From Qipengyuania xiapuensis (GTDB lineage: Bacteria; Pseudomonadota; Alphaproteobacteria; Sphingomonadales; Sphingomonadaceae), in assembly GCF_019711395.1 (NCBI RefSeq), contig NZ_JAIGNL010000001.1, forward strand, positions 992,001 through 1,056,000: DNA of 64,000 nt, in the 5' to 3' direction. The notes beneath the pieces were generated by a model. It was not told the origin of the DNA. It saw only the letters and a program-made list of their open reading frames with translations, and did not search any database. Position 1 is the first letter of the stretch, and each line of letters starts with the position of its first letter. The position numbers and the translations under genes were made by a program. This document shows positions 25,556 through 32,612 of the stretch, in pieces.

Positions 25556-25742
25556 TATATGGGCGTGCAAACTATCGCCAATCGGGTCGTTAGCCGAATG
25601 ACCGCTTCTCGCAGACGCTTCCAGTCGCTGTCCTACTCCTCGCTCTCACGATAGAGCGTGAGGCATGCCGCAAGCGCTCTCGCCTCTTTCCCTTCTTTAC
25701 GTTCACCATTTGCCGGGCAGCGTGAACTTTTGCCTTAGGACC

Positions 25743-25760
25743 GTGTTCCATGTGTTCCAT
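25743..25760. repeat. Short tandem repeat GTGTTCCAT x2 ahead of lysK
   Basis: Two exact head-to-tail copies of GTGTTCCAT lie in the 291-base gap between the TIR gene and lysK. Apart from this and a weak CTCACG/CGTGAG dyad near 25644-25663, I see no gene, tRNA or att-like structure in the gap; it probably holds the lysK promoter and the right edge of the low-GC segment. Confidence 0.4.
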
Positions 25761-25846
25761 CCTGTGAGGTTCGCCGAGCGCCTCTCCAACATGCGTCCAG
25801 CACTTCGCACTTGCGAAAGCGTGGGCGAGCGGCAAAGGGAATTGCC

Positions 25847-27472
25847 ATGAGCATGAACGATCTGATCACCGCCGCACGTGTGTCCAAGGCCTGGCCCTTC
25901 CAGGAGGCGCAGCGGCTGCTCAAACGCTATCCCGATGGTGCTAAGCCTGATGGCAGCCCGGTGCTGTTCGAAACGGGCTACGGTCCGAGCGGCCTGCCGC
26001 ATATCGGCACCTTCCAGGAAGTGCTGCGCACCACGCTCGTGCGCCGTGCCTATGAGGCCATGATCGGCGCGAAGCCCGAGGACGGCAAGACACGCCTCGT
26101 TGCATTCTCCGACGACATGGACGGCCTGCGCAAGGTGCCCGACAACGTGCCCAACCAGGAACTGCTCGAGGCGAACCTGCACCTCCCGCTCAGCCGCGTG
26201 CCCGACCCGTTCGAGAAGGGCCACGAGAGCTTTGCCGCGCACAACAACGCGCGCTTACGCGAATTCCTCGACCGCTTCGGTTTCGAGTACGAGTTCATCG
26301 CGGCGAACGACATGTACAACTCGGGGCGCTTCGACGATGCGCTGCGCCAGGTCCTGCGCAAGAACCAGGACATCCTCGACATCATGCTGCCGACGCTGCG
26401 CGAGGAGCGCCGACAGACCTATTCGCCGGTGCTGCCGATATCGCCCTCCACGGGCCGGGTGTTGCAGGTGCCGGTCGAGGTCCTCGACGCGGAAGCGGGT
26501 ACGATCCGCTTCACCGATGAAGACGGCACGGTCGTCGAGCAGTCGGCGTTGGGCGGCATGTCCAAGCTGCAGTGGAAGGTCGATTGGGCGATGCGCTGGT
26601 ATGCGCTTGGCGTCGATTACGAGATGTACGGCAAGGACCTGACCGACAGCGGCGTGCAGTCGGGCCGGATCGTCAAGGTGCTCGGTGGTCGCAAGCCGGA
26701 GGGGCTGATCTACGAGATGTTCCTCGACCAGAACGGCGAGAAGATCTCCAAGTCCAAGGGCAACGGCCTCTCGATCGAGGAATGGCTGACCTATGGCAGC
26801 GAAGAGAGCCTCGGCTTCTACATCTTCCCCAATCCCAAGAGCGCCAAGCAGCTGCACGTGGGCGTGATCCCGCGCGCGGTGGACGATTACTGGCAGTTCC
26901 GCGAACGTCTTGCCGAGCAACCGCTCGACAAGCAGCTCGGCAATCCGGTGTGGCACCTCCAGCGTGCGAACGGGGGCTTCGACACCGACGAGGCACCGGG
27001 TGCTGGCGACACCCTCCCGGTCACCTACGGCCTGCTGCTCAATCTCGCGAGCGTGCTCGGTGCGGAGGCGACCGAAGAGAACCTGCGCGAATATCTCCAG
27101 ACCTACATCGGCGACGGCAAGATCACGCCTGAGCTCGAAGTTCTGATCGGCACGGCGGTTGCCTATACGCGCGACTACATCGTGCCGACGCTGTCGAAGC
27201 GTGCGCCGGAGCCCAACGAGGCCGAGGCACTGAAGACGCTCGACGCCTATCTTGCCGGCGCGGCTGCCGACACCAGTGCCGAGGATCTCCAGACCGAGGT
27301 CTACGAGATCGGCAAGCGCGAAGAGTACGGCTTCGAGTCGCTGCGCGACTGGTTCAAGGCGCTCTACCAGACGCTGCTCGGCAGCGATCAGGGGCCGCGC
27401 ATGGGCAGCTTTATTGCGCTCTATGGTATTGAAAATACGCGCAAGCTGATTGCCGATGCGCTGGCGCGATAG
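25847..27472 (+). CDS. lysK: Lysyl-tRNA synthetase, class I
   Basis: A 541-residue class I lysyl-tRNA synthetase, the archaeal-type enzyme that replaces the usual class II LysS in alphaproteobacteria. The HIGH-like motif reads LPHIGTFQEVLRTT and the KMSKS-like motif reads EKISKSKGNG; ETGYGPSG precedes the first, and KVDWAMRWYALGVDYEMYGKD is the core segment before the second (cited in part). The C-terminal alpha-helical cage ends with RMGSFIALYG. The ATG at 25847 is preceded by AAAGGGA; an in-frame start 36 bases upstream lacks a ribosome site. It is monocistronic, between the TIR gene and the LOV kinase. Confidence 0.95.
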   Translation: MSMNDLITAARVSKAWPFQEAQRLLKRYPDGAKPDGSPVLFETGYGPSGLPHIGTFQEVLRTTLVRRAYEAMIGAKPEDGKTRLVAFSDDMDGLRKVPDNVPNQELLEANLHLPLSRVPDPFEKGHESFAAHNNARLREFLDRFGFEYEFIAANDMYNSGRFDDALRQVLRKNQDILDIMLPTLREERRQTYSPVLPISPSTGRVLQVPVEVLDAEAGTIRFTDEDGTVVEQSALGGMSKLQWKVDWAMRWYALGVDYEMYGKDLTDSGVQSGRIVKVLGGRKPEGLIYEMFLDQNGEKISKSKGNGLSIEEWLTYGSEESLGFYIFPNPKSAKQLHVGVIPRAVDDYWQFRERLAEQPLDKQLGNPVWHLQRANGGFDTDEAPGAGDTLPVTYGLLLNLASVLGAEATEENLREYLQTYIGDGKITPELEVLIGTAVAYTRDYIVPTLSKRAPEPNEAEALKTLDAYLAGAAADTSAEDLQTEVYEIGKREEYGFESLRDWFKALYQTLLGSDQGPRMGSFIALYGIENTRKLIADALAR

Positions 27473-27619
27473 GAATTGCGGGAAAAAGCTCTAGCGCAAT
27501 CAGCCTGTTGGAGTGAAAATGGCAGGACTGGGGCAGAATTCGCTCCATTGTCTATTGCAAAACATTGGAATTGCGGCACTCTTTTGCACGGATCGTAAAG
27601 TGCTAAAGGGGAGGCAGCC

Positions 27620-28741
27620 ATGGGTCGTACCAATGGCGGTGGCGGGGGATCGCGTCCCCCGACGGAAGACAATCGCAGGTTCATGGAGTTTGCCGAGCGC
27701 AACGCGCGGCAGGCCGGACGTCTCGCTGATTTAAAGATCGGCTCATCGGAGCTGTTCCTTCAAACCACCGAACAGACGCGCATGGCGCTGTGCATTTCGG
27801 ACCCGAACAAGCCCGACTGCCCGATCGTCTACTGCAACCAGGCATTCGTGGAACTGACGGGCTACAGCCGCGACGAGATCGTCGGACAGAACTGCCGCTT
27901 CCTGCAGGGCAAGAACACAGCGCCCGAGGCAGTGGCCAAGCTGAGCCGCGCGGTGAAGACCGAAGAGTACACGGTCGTAGATATCCTCAACTACCGCAAG
28001 GACGGCACTGCCTTCTGGAACGCAGTCCACGTCGGGCCGATCTATCACGAGGACGGTTCGCTCGCCTATTTCTTCGGCTCGCAGTGGGACATTACCGAAC
28101 TGCTCGTCGCGCGTGAGACGATCGTCGAGAACGAGCGCGTGGCGAAGGAACTGCGGCACCGGACCGACAACCTCTTCGCCGTGCTGACCGCGATCGTACG
28201 CTTGTCCTCGCAAGGGGCGAGCGATGTGCGGGAGTTTTCCGAAAAGATCGAACGCAGGATCGAGGCGCTGGCCGGTGCCCACCGCGTCAGCCTCGCAGGC
28301 GACGGCCTGCGCGAGGGCAGGTCCAACCTGCGCGATCTCGTCGAGGCGGTGCTGCGCCCTTATCGCAATGCCAAGACCGACCGGATCGAGATCGAGGGAG
28401 GAAGCATCGAATTGTCGCGCAGGCAGGTGACCCCGGTCGGACTGACGCTGCACGAGTTGGCGACGAACGCGCTCAAGTATGGTGCCCTGTCGGACAGCAA
28501 TGGCCGCGTCCATGTGGACTGGACGGTTGATGAGGAGTGGCTCGAGATCCACTGGATCGAGCAGTTGGGCGAGGACAGCCAGCCGCTCAATGAAAGCCCC
28601 GAAGTCCGCGGCAGCGGTTCGGGCAGATTCCTGATCGAGGGCGTCATCAGGGGCGTGAAGGGCAGTTTCTCTTCCGCCTACCGCCCCGAGGGACTGCGCG
28701 CGACGATCCGCGTGCCGCTGGCGGTGAAGACGCTCTCCTAA
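27620..28741 (+). CDS. LOV-domain blue-light histidine kinase of the HWE family
   Basis: A 373-residue soluble photoreceptor kinase. Residues about 44-160 form a LOV (PAS) domain: GQNCRFLQGKNT places the flavin-adduct cysteine at 92, with NYRKDGTAFWN and the GSQWDITE exit strand. A short coiled-coil linker leads to ELRHRTDNLFAVL with the phospho-accepting His180, the N box LTLHELATNALKYGAL with Asn283, and the WxE element at 312-314 in LEIHWIEQLG that defines HWE kinases. Overall plan and length resemble the Erythrobacter litoralis LOV kinases EL346 and EL368. A strong AAAGGGGAGG precedes the ATG. No response regulator, PhyR, NepR or EcfG gene is next to it, so its partner is elsewhere. Confidence 0.93.
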   Translation: MGRTNGGGGGSRPPTEDNRRFMEFAERNARQAGRLADLKIGSSELFLQTTEQTRMALCISDPNKPDCPIVYCNQAFVELTGYSRDEIVGQNCRFLQGKNTAPEAVAKLSRAVKTEEYTVVDILNYRKDGTAFWNAVHVGPIYHEDGSLAYFFGSQWDITELLVARETIVENERVAKELRHRTDNLFAVLTAIVRLSSQGASDVREFSEKIERRIEALAGAHRVSLAGDGLREGRSNLRDLVEAVLRPYRNAKTDRIEIEGGSIELSRRQVTPVGLTLHELATNALKYGALSDSNGRVHVDWTVDEEWLEIHWIEQLGEDSQPLNESPEVRGSGSGRFLIEGVIRGVKGSFSSAYRPEGLRATIRVPLAVKTLS

Positions 28742-28748
28742 GCCGCGA

Positions 28749-29417
28749 TCAGCTGTGCTTGCGCGTGCGGTACCACTTGGTCAGCACGTATTTCGCGCCC
28801 TTGATGACGGGCGTCCCCGCATGCATCGTGCCCTCGTTGGGCTCACCTTCGGGCGTGGCGTTGTTCCAGATCAGGAGCACGCCCGGCTTTGGCTCGATCG
28901 AGGCGCCGACCTCGGTGAAGTGCGTGTGGCCGCCCTCTTCGACCGTGTTGAGGAAGGCCATGGCGGTCCAGCAGCGCTGCCCGCCGCGCTTGCGTTCCAG
29001 CTTCCAGTATTCCTGGTCGGTATAGAACCAGTCGTTGTGCGGCTTGAATTCCTGGCCCGGAAGGTAGCGCTGGCCCTGGATCGCCTCGCCAGTGACCGGG
29101 TTCATGCCGAGCAGGTCGTCGATCCGGCGCGAGATGCCTTTCACGAACGGATCGTTCGGGTTGAAATTGCCCGAATATGACGTGCGGAACTTGGCGACAT
29201 AGGCCGTCTCGTGCAGCTCGCTCGGCCGAGCGACCACGTCGATCATGGTGATGAAGCGGCGGCATTCGTCGGGGGTGAGGAAGTTCGGGACGGCGAAGAT
29301 TTCGGCCTTGTCCGTAGGAACCTTGTAAATCTCTGGATCGGCTTCGAGACGCGCGCGAACCTTGGCGCCGATGCGCTTGAGCGCGTCCTGGTCGGGAATC
29401 GAGGCGGTTTTCGTCAT
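28749..29417 (-). CDS. 2-oxoglutarate/Fe(II) dioxygenase, prolyl 4-hydroxylase-like
   Basis: A 222-residue cytosolic dioxygenase of the P4H family. The iron triad is visible: H127 and D129 in KPHNDWF and H199 in GTMHAGTPV; K209 in KGAKYVLTKW binds the 2-oxoglutarate carboxylate. YSGNFNPNDP and TAMAFLNTVEEGGHTHF are typical bacterial P4H segments. Bacterial homologues hydroxylate proline in proteins such as EF-Tu or small peptides; target unknown here. The ATG at 29417 was chosen over a start 36 bases further out because homology begins with MTKTASIPDQ. It faces the LOV kinase tail-to-tail and diverges from cytochrome b561. Confidence 0.88.
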   Translation of the reverse strand: MTKTASIPDQDALKRIGAKVRARLEADPEIYKVPTDKAEIFAVPNFLTPDECRRFITMIDVVARPSELHETAYVAKFRTSYSGNFNPNDPFVKGISRRIDDLLGMNPVTGEAIQGQRYLPGQEFKPHNDWFYTDQEYWKLERKRGGQRCWTAMAFLNTVEEGGHTHFTEVGASIEPKPGVLLIWNNATPEGEPNEGTMHAGTPVIKGAKYVLTKWYRTRKHS

Positions 29418-29521
29418 GATCTCGATAGTTAGCGCTGGCAGTGCTGGGTGCAAGGCATCATCTTGCAGCCTGTGGCATCTGCGCTAGTCTCTCCCCCACA
29501 ACGGGCGAGGGGAGACCGAGA

Positions 29522-30079
29522 ATGACAGATACCGCAGCGCTCCGCTATTCGACCGGGGCGATGATTTTCCACTGGGTGATCGCCGTCGCCGTGATCGTAA
29601 ACTGGCGGATCGCGGAGAGCGCCGAGCATGCCGAGGCTGTCGAGGACAAGGTCGCGATCTTTGCCGACCACAAGGCGCTGGGCATACTCATCCTCGTCCT
29701 GACACTCGGCAGGCTGGCATGGCGCTGGACCCATCCGGTTCCGCCGCTGCCGAGCGATACGGCCAAATGGGAAGCCGTGCTCGCTCGCACCGTGCACATC
29801 ATCTTCTATGTGCTGCTGATCGGGCTCCCGCTGGGCGGCTGGTACGCAAACTCGCTCTCAGGCCGCGAGATCGACATGTTCGGAATGTTCACGATCCCTC
29901 CGCTTCCGGTCGGAGAAGACTCGGAGGCGGCCAAGGCCATTTTCGGACTCCATGCGAGCGGCGGTAAGGCGTTTCTCATCCTGATTGCGCTGCACGTGCT
30001 CGGCGCGCTCAAGCACACCTTCGTGGACAAGAACGGCGGCATCTTCCGAATGCTGCCCTTCGGCAAGGTTCCGGACTGA
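29522..30079 (+). CDS. Cytochrome b561
   Basis: A 185-residue di-heme inner-membrane cytochrome with four spans. It begins LRYSTGAMIFHWVIAVAVIVNW, the canonical first-span pattern with the first heme-ligand His, of which FHW is the core; further ligands lie in FADHKALGIL, RTVHIIFYVLL and LIALHVLGALKHTFV. Bacterial b561 moves electrons between the quinone pool and oxygen or superoxide. The ATG at 29522 follows GGGGAGA. It stands alone; its 3' end is followed by a perfect 14-bp hairpin at 30095-30127. Confidence 0.93.
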   Translation: MTDTAALRYSTGAMIFHWVIAVAVIVNWRIAESAEHAEAVEDKVAIFADHKALGILILVLTLGRLAWRWTHPVPPLPSDTAKWEAVLARTVHIIFYVLLIGLPLGGWYANSLSGREIDMFGMFTIPPLPVGEDSEAAKAIFGLHASGGKAFLILIALHVLGALKHTFVDKNGGIFRMLPFGKVPD

Positions 30080-30094
30080 ACGAACCGGCGGATT

Positions 30095-30127
30095 TGCTCC
30101 GCACGGGCAAGGGGCCCGTGCGGAGCA
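30095..30127. terminator. Perfect 14-bp hairpin between convergent genes
   Basis: TGCTCCGCACGGGC and its exact complement flank a 5-base AAGGG loop. The hairpin lies between the 3' ends of cytochrome b561 and the small exported protein gene. There is no T-run on either side, so it would be a non-canonical bidirectional terminator or an mRNA 3' end stabiliser. Confidence 0.5.
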
Positions 30128-30146
30128 GGCGCCAGACCTCGTCAGC

Positions 30147-30599
30147 TCATTCGATCCACTGTCCTGTTCCGGTCGATACACCTTCCTTGAGGTGCATCGT
30201 CAGCACGCCGCGGCGCCCTTCGGTCGTACCGTCGCGGCCTTCCGCGCCGCCGACACAGCTCAGGCCCATGTCCTCGCCGAGCCAGTTACAGCCGTAGATC
30301 AGACTGGTGTTGGTCCCGTCGCTGCGGGTCGCGGTGCACGAGAAGTGCACATCGAACAGGCTGTTGTCGGGCTGGTCCATGCCGATGCACGTCACGTTTC
30401 CCGAAACCGAAGCCCCGCTGGCCGAGGTCGAGGTGAAGGGTCCCGACATGGTTCCCGACCTGCCATCTCGGCCTTCCTCGCCCATTCCGCCGACAAAGGA
30501 CGGTTCGCTGAACCGGATTTCGTAAGTGAAGTTCTCCGCGGCTGCGGGTGCGGCCAGGACGGCTGCTGCTGCGGCTGTAAGTGCAATGATGCTTTTCAT
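30147..30599 (-). CDS. Small exported protein of unknown function
   Basis: A 150-residue protein with a clean signal peptide (residues 1-21, ending APAAAE) preceded by the ribosome site GGGGAAG. The mature part is Gly/Ser/Thr rich, with FTYEIRFSEPSFVGG, two GRDG-containing turns, and four cysteines (in NVTCIGMD, HFSCTAT, YGCNWLG and LSCVGG), suggesting two disulfides in the periplasm. I do not recognise a family. It converges on cytochrome b561 and lies downstream of the Arg-rich RcnB-like gene, from which it is separated by a terminator. Confidence 0.75.
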   Translation of the reverse strand: MKSIIALTAAAAAVLAAPAAAENFTYEIRFSEPSFVGGMGEEGRDGRSGTMSGPFTSTSASGASVSGNVTCIGMDQPDNSLFDVHFSCTATRSDGTNTSLIYGCNWLGEDMGLSCVGGAEGRDGTTEGRRGVLTMHLKEGVSTGTGQWIE

Positions 30600-30769
30600 G
30601 CGTCTTCCCCTGCAAAGGCCTCGACGCATCGCCTTGGGTTCGCGCGCGCCAAGCAAGTTTACAAGGCGGCCCTAGTTCCCAATGTCCGCTTTCATACCAC
30701 GGGAAAGCGGCGGTTCGTGAATCCCCCGCAGCGCCAATGCCTTACCGGGAGGCGACTCGGACATACGAA

Positions 30770-30799
30770 AAACCCCCGCCGATCGCTCGGCGGGGGTTT
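30770..30799. terminator. Strong intrinsic terminator
   Basis: A perfect 13-bp stem AAACCCCCGCCGA/TCGGCGGGGGTTT with a TCGC loop. On the minus strand the stem is followed by a run of T (complement of GAAAAA at 30767-30772), so it ends the transcript of the RcnB-like gene at 30852; it would also work in the other direction. Confidence 0.85.
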
Positions 30800-30851
30800 C
30801 CATGCTCCCCCGGTCCACTCTCACGCCGGAGAAGCGGGGAATGAGGGCAAC

Positions 30852-31838
30852 TTACCAGAAGAAGTCGTAGATCACGTCGACCACTTCGCCGCTGTAGATG
30901 TCCACGAGCAGCACGTCGTCGTAGTAGCGGACCCAGCGATAGGGGCCGTAGACTTCGGGCAGGCGATAACGCCACGGGTCGTTGATCCAGTAGCGGCTGC
31001 CGAAGAACAGGCTGCCGATGCGGAAGCCGATTTCTAGGCGGCGATAACGGTAGTCCCGATAGGGAGCGTAGTACCGGCCCAGGCGGAAGATGCTGCGATG
31101 GGCATGGCGATAGCGATACCAGTCGTAGCGATGGTTATCGCGCCAGCGATAGCGGTCCCACCGGTCATAGTTGTGCCAGCGGCGGCCATCCCAGTAACGC
31201 GAACGACGCTCTAGCGTGCTGCGCGCTGCCCGGTCGCGGACGCTTCGCTCGCGCCAGCGGCGCTCGGCGCGACGGTCTGCACGGCGTTCTTCGTAGCGGC
31301 GCTCTGCGCGACGATCTGCACGGCGTTCCTCGTAGCGGCGCTCAGCACGGCGATCTGCGCGACGATCGGTACGACGCTCCTCGGCACGGCGTTCTGCGCG
31401 ACGGTCGGCGCGGCGTTCCTCAATCCGGCGTTCGGCACGGCGGTCCGCACGACGGTCGTCGGCACGGCGCTCTGCGCGGCGATCCACGCGGCGTTCGGTA
31501 CGGTCCTCGGCACGGTAATCGCGCCGGATCTCGCGAACGGCATCGCGGCGTTCCTGGCGGCGGTCGCTTCGACGTTCCTCACGGCGCTCGCTCCGTCGTT
31601 CCTGGCGACGTTCGCTGCGCTGTTCCTGACGGCGCTCGCTACGGCGTTCCTGGCGTCGCTCGCTGCGGCGCTCGCCACGGCGGTCGCTGCGGCGCTGGTA
31701 CTGCCGATCCTCGCGTTCGCGTTGTGATTGTTGTTCAGAAGCTGCAGCCGCTTCCGCCTGTGCAGGCAGGGCGGTGGCCGCCATCGCAATCGCGAGGGCG
31801 CTCAGCGCGCTGCCTTTCATCAGCTTTGTAAGGGTCAT
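30852..31838 (-). CDS. RcnB-like envelope protein with very long Arg-rich repeat region
   Basis: A 328-residue exported protein. The signal peptide ends near residue 27 (LPAQAEA). Residues about 35-210 are almost entirely Arg, Glu, Asp, Gln and Ala in a repeating xxRR pattern; the clearest DNA-level unit encodes ERRYEERRADRRA (39 bases), repeated at about 31255-31370. The C-terminal ~120 residues are Tyr/Arg/Trp rich and end with the RcnB domain (WRYRLPEVYGPYRWVRYYDD, then LLVDIYSGEVVDVIYDFFW). RcnB of E. coli is a periplasmic protein of nickel/cobalt homeostasis. The ATG at 31838 follows AGAAGGA by 8 bases; a further ATG 21 bases upstream is less likely. No metal efflux gene is adjacent. Confidence 0.82.
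   Translation of the reverse strand: MTLTKLMKGSALSALAIAMAATALPAQAEAAAASEQQSQREREDRQYQRRSDRRGERRSERRQERRSERRQEQRSERRQERRSERREERRSDRRQERRDAVREIRRDYRAEDRTERRVDRRAERRADDRRADRRAERRIEERRADRRAERRAEERRTDRRADRRAERRYEERRADRRAERRYEERRADRRAERRWRERSVRDRAARSTLERRSRYWDGRRWHNYDRWDRYRWRDNHRYDWYRYRHAHRSIFRLGRYYAPYRDYRYRRLEIGFRIGSLFFGSRYWINDPWRYRLPEVYGPYRWVRYYDDVLLVDIYSGEVVDVIYDFFW
31255..31700. repeat. Degenerate tandem coding repeats in the RcnB-like gene
   Basis: A purine/pyrimidine-biased stretch made of imperfect copies of a 12- to 39-base unit. The repeats encode xxRR tetrads (RSERRQERR, RADRRAERR and similar). Copy number is likely to vary between strains and the region is prone to assembly collapse. 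Confidence 0.75.
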
Positions 31839-32014
31839 GGAGCGTGTCCTTCTTTTCATTTTCCAAGCCGCTCCACACCTGCGGCTTCCTTGATGTCACA
31901 CTTTGTATCACATCGTCCTGACCCGTAACTGAACCGGTCTGTCTACCTTTCGTTCATGTTGGAGGGGTGGAATATGAATGTGAACCCGAGGCTCGCTTGT
32001 GCGTTGGAGCGTCG

Positions 32015-32584
32015 ATGATCGAAGACCTCTCCGCTGTTCGCGAGGACATTGTCAGCCGCCTCGGCGAGGCGGCCCGTAGCCGCCGCTCGGCCATGCATAC
32101 GCCCGTCGTAGTGACTCCCGATGCAGATGCGAGGATCATGGTCCTGCGCGAATTCGACGCCGCGAGCTGGACCCTGCGCTTTCACACCGATGTGCGCTCA
32201 CCCAAAGCTTCGGTCATCGGCAGCGGTGCGGACATGGCAGTGCTGTTCTACGATGCAGAAGCCAAGCTGCAGATCAGGTGCCGCGGGCGCGGCCATATCG
32301 AAAGCGACACGCCGCTTGCCGAGAAGGCATGGGCAGACAGCACAGCGTTCGCACGCCGGTGCTATCTTGGTGCGGGCCCGGGCGAGGAACGCGACGCGCC
32401 CTCGACCGGCCTGCCCGATTGGGCGGAGGGTGCGCAGCCGAGCGAGGAAGACCTCGTTCCTGCGCGCGAGAACTTTGGAATATTGCTGATCAGGGTCGAG
32501 ACGGCCGACTGGTATTGCTTGTCGCACAAGGGACACCGCAGGGCGCTGATCACACCGTCGGACGGTCAATGGCTGACGCCCTGA
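32015..32584 (+). CDS. Pyridoxamine 5'-phosphate oxidase-like flavin protein
   Basis: A 189-residue split-barrel FMN-binding protein related to pyridoxamine phosphate oxidase. Visible segments: RRSAMHTPVVVTPDADARIMVLREF (only MHTPVV need be cited), LRFHTDVRSPKASVIGSG, MAVLFYDAEAKLQIRCRGRG and a C-terminal WYCLSHKGHRRALI. True PdxH has additional substrate residues at the C terminus that I do not see, so this is a paralogue of unknown substrate. ATG at 32015 follows GGAG by 5 bases; a GTG at 31967 in the same frame is less likely. It is divergent from the RcnB-like gene and converges on the GGDEF gene. Confidence 0.8.
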   Translation: MIEDLSAVREDIVSRLGEAARSRRSAMHTPVVVTPDADARIMVLREFDAASWTLRFHTDVRSPKASVIGSGADMAVLFYDAEAKLQIRCRGRGHIESDTPLAEKAWADSTAFARRCYLGAGPGEERDAPSTGLPDWAEGAQPSEEDLVPARENFGILLIRVETADWYCLSHKGHRRALITPSDGQWLTP

Positions 32585-32612
32585 TGCGATAGATTCGTCC
32601 GCTCGAGTGGTG

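Noticed and set aside
25743-25760. Tandem GTGTTCCAT as an attachment-site repeat of a TIR-carrying island
   Set aside because: No matching copy is seen at the other side of the low-GC gene and there is no integrase or tRNA; a chance duplication is more likely.
27473-27619. EcfG (general stress) promoter before the LOV kinase
   Set aside because: A GGAAT stands in the gap but no GTT-type -10 occurs at 16-17 bases; the match is too weak.
31255-31700. Regular short repeats resembling a CRISPR array
   Set aside because: Repeat units are in frame, imperfect and have no constant-length unique spacers; they encode the Arg-rich region of one protein.
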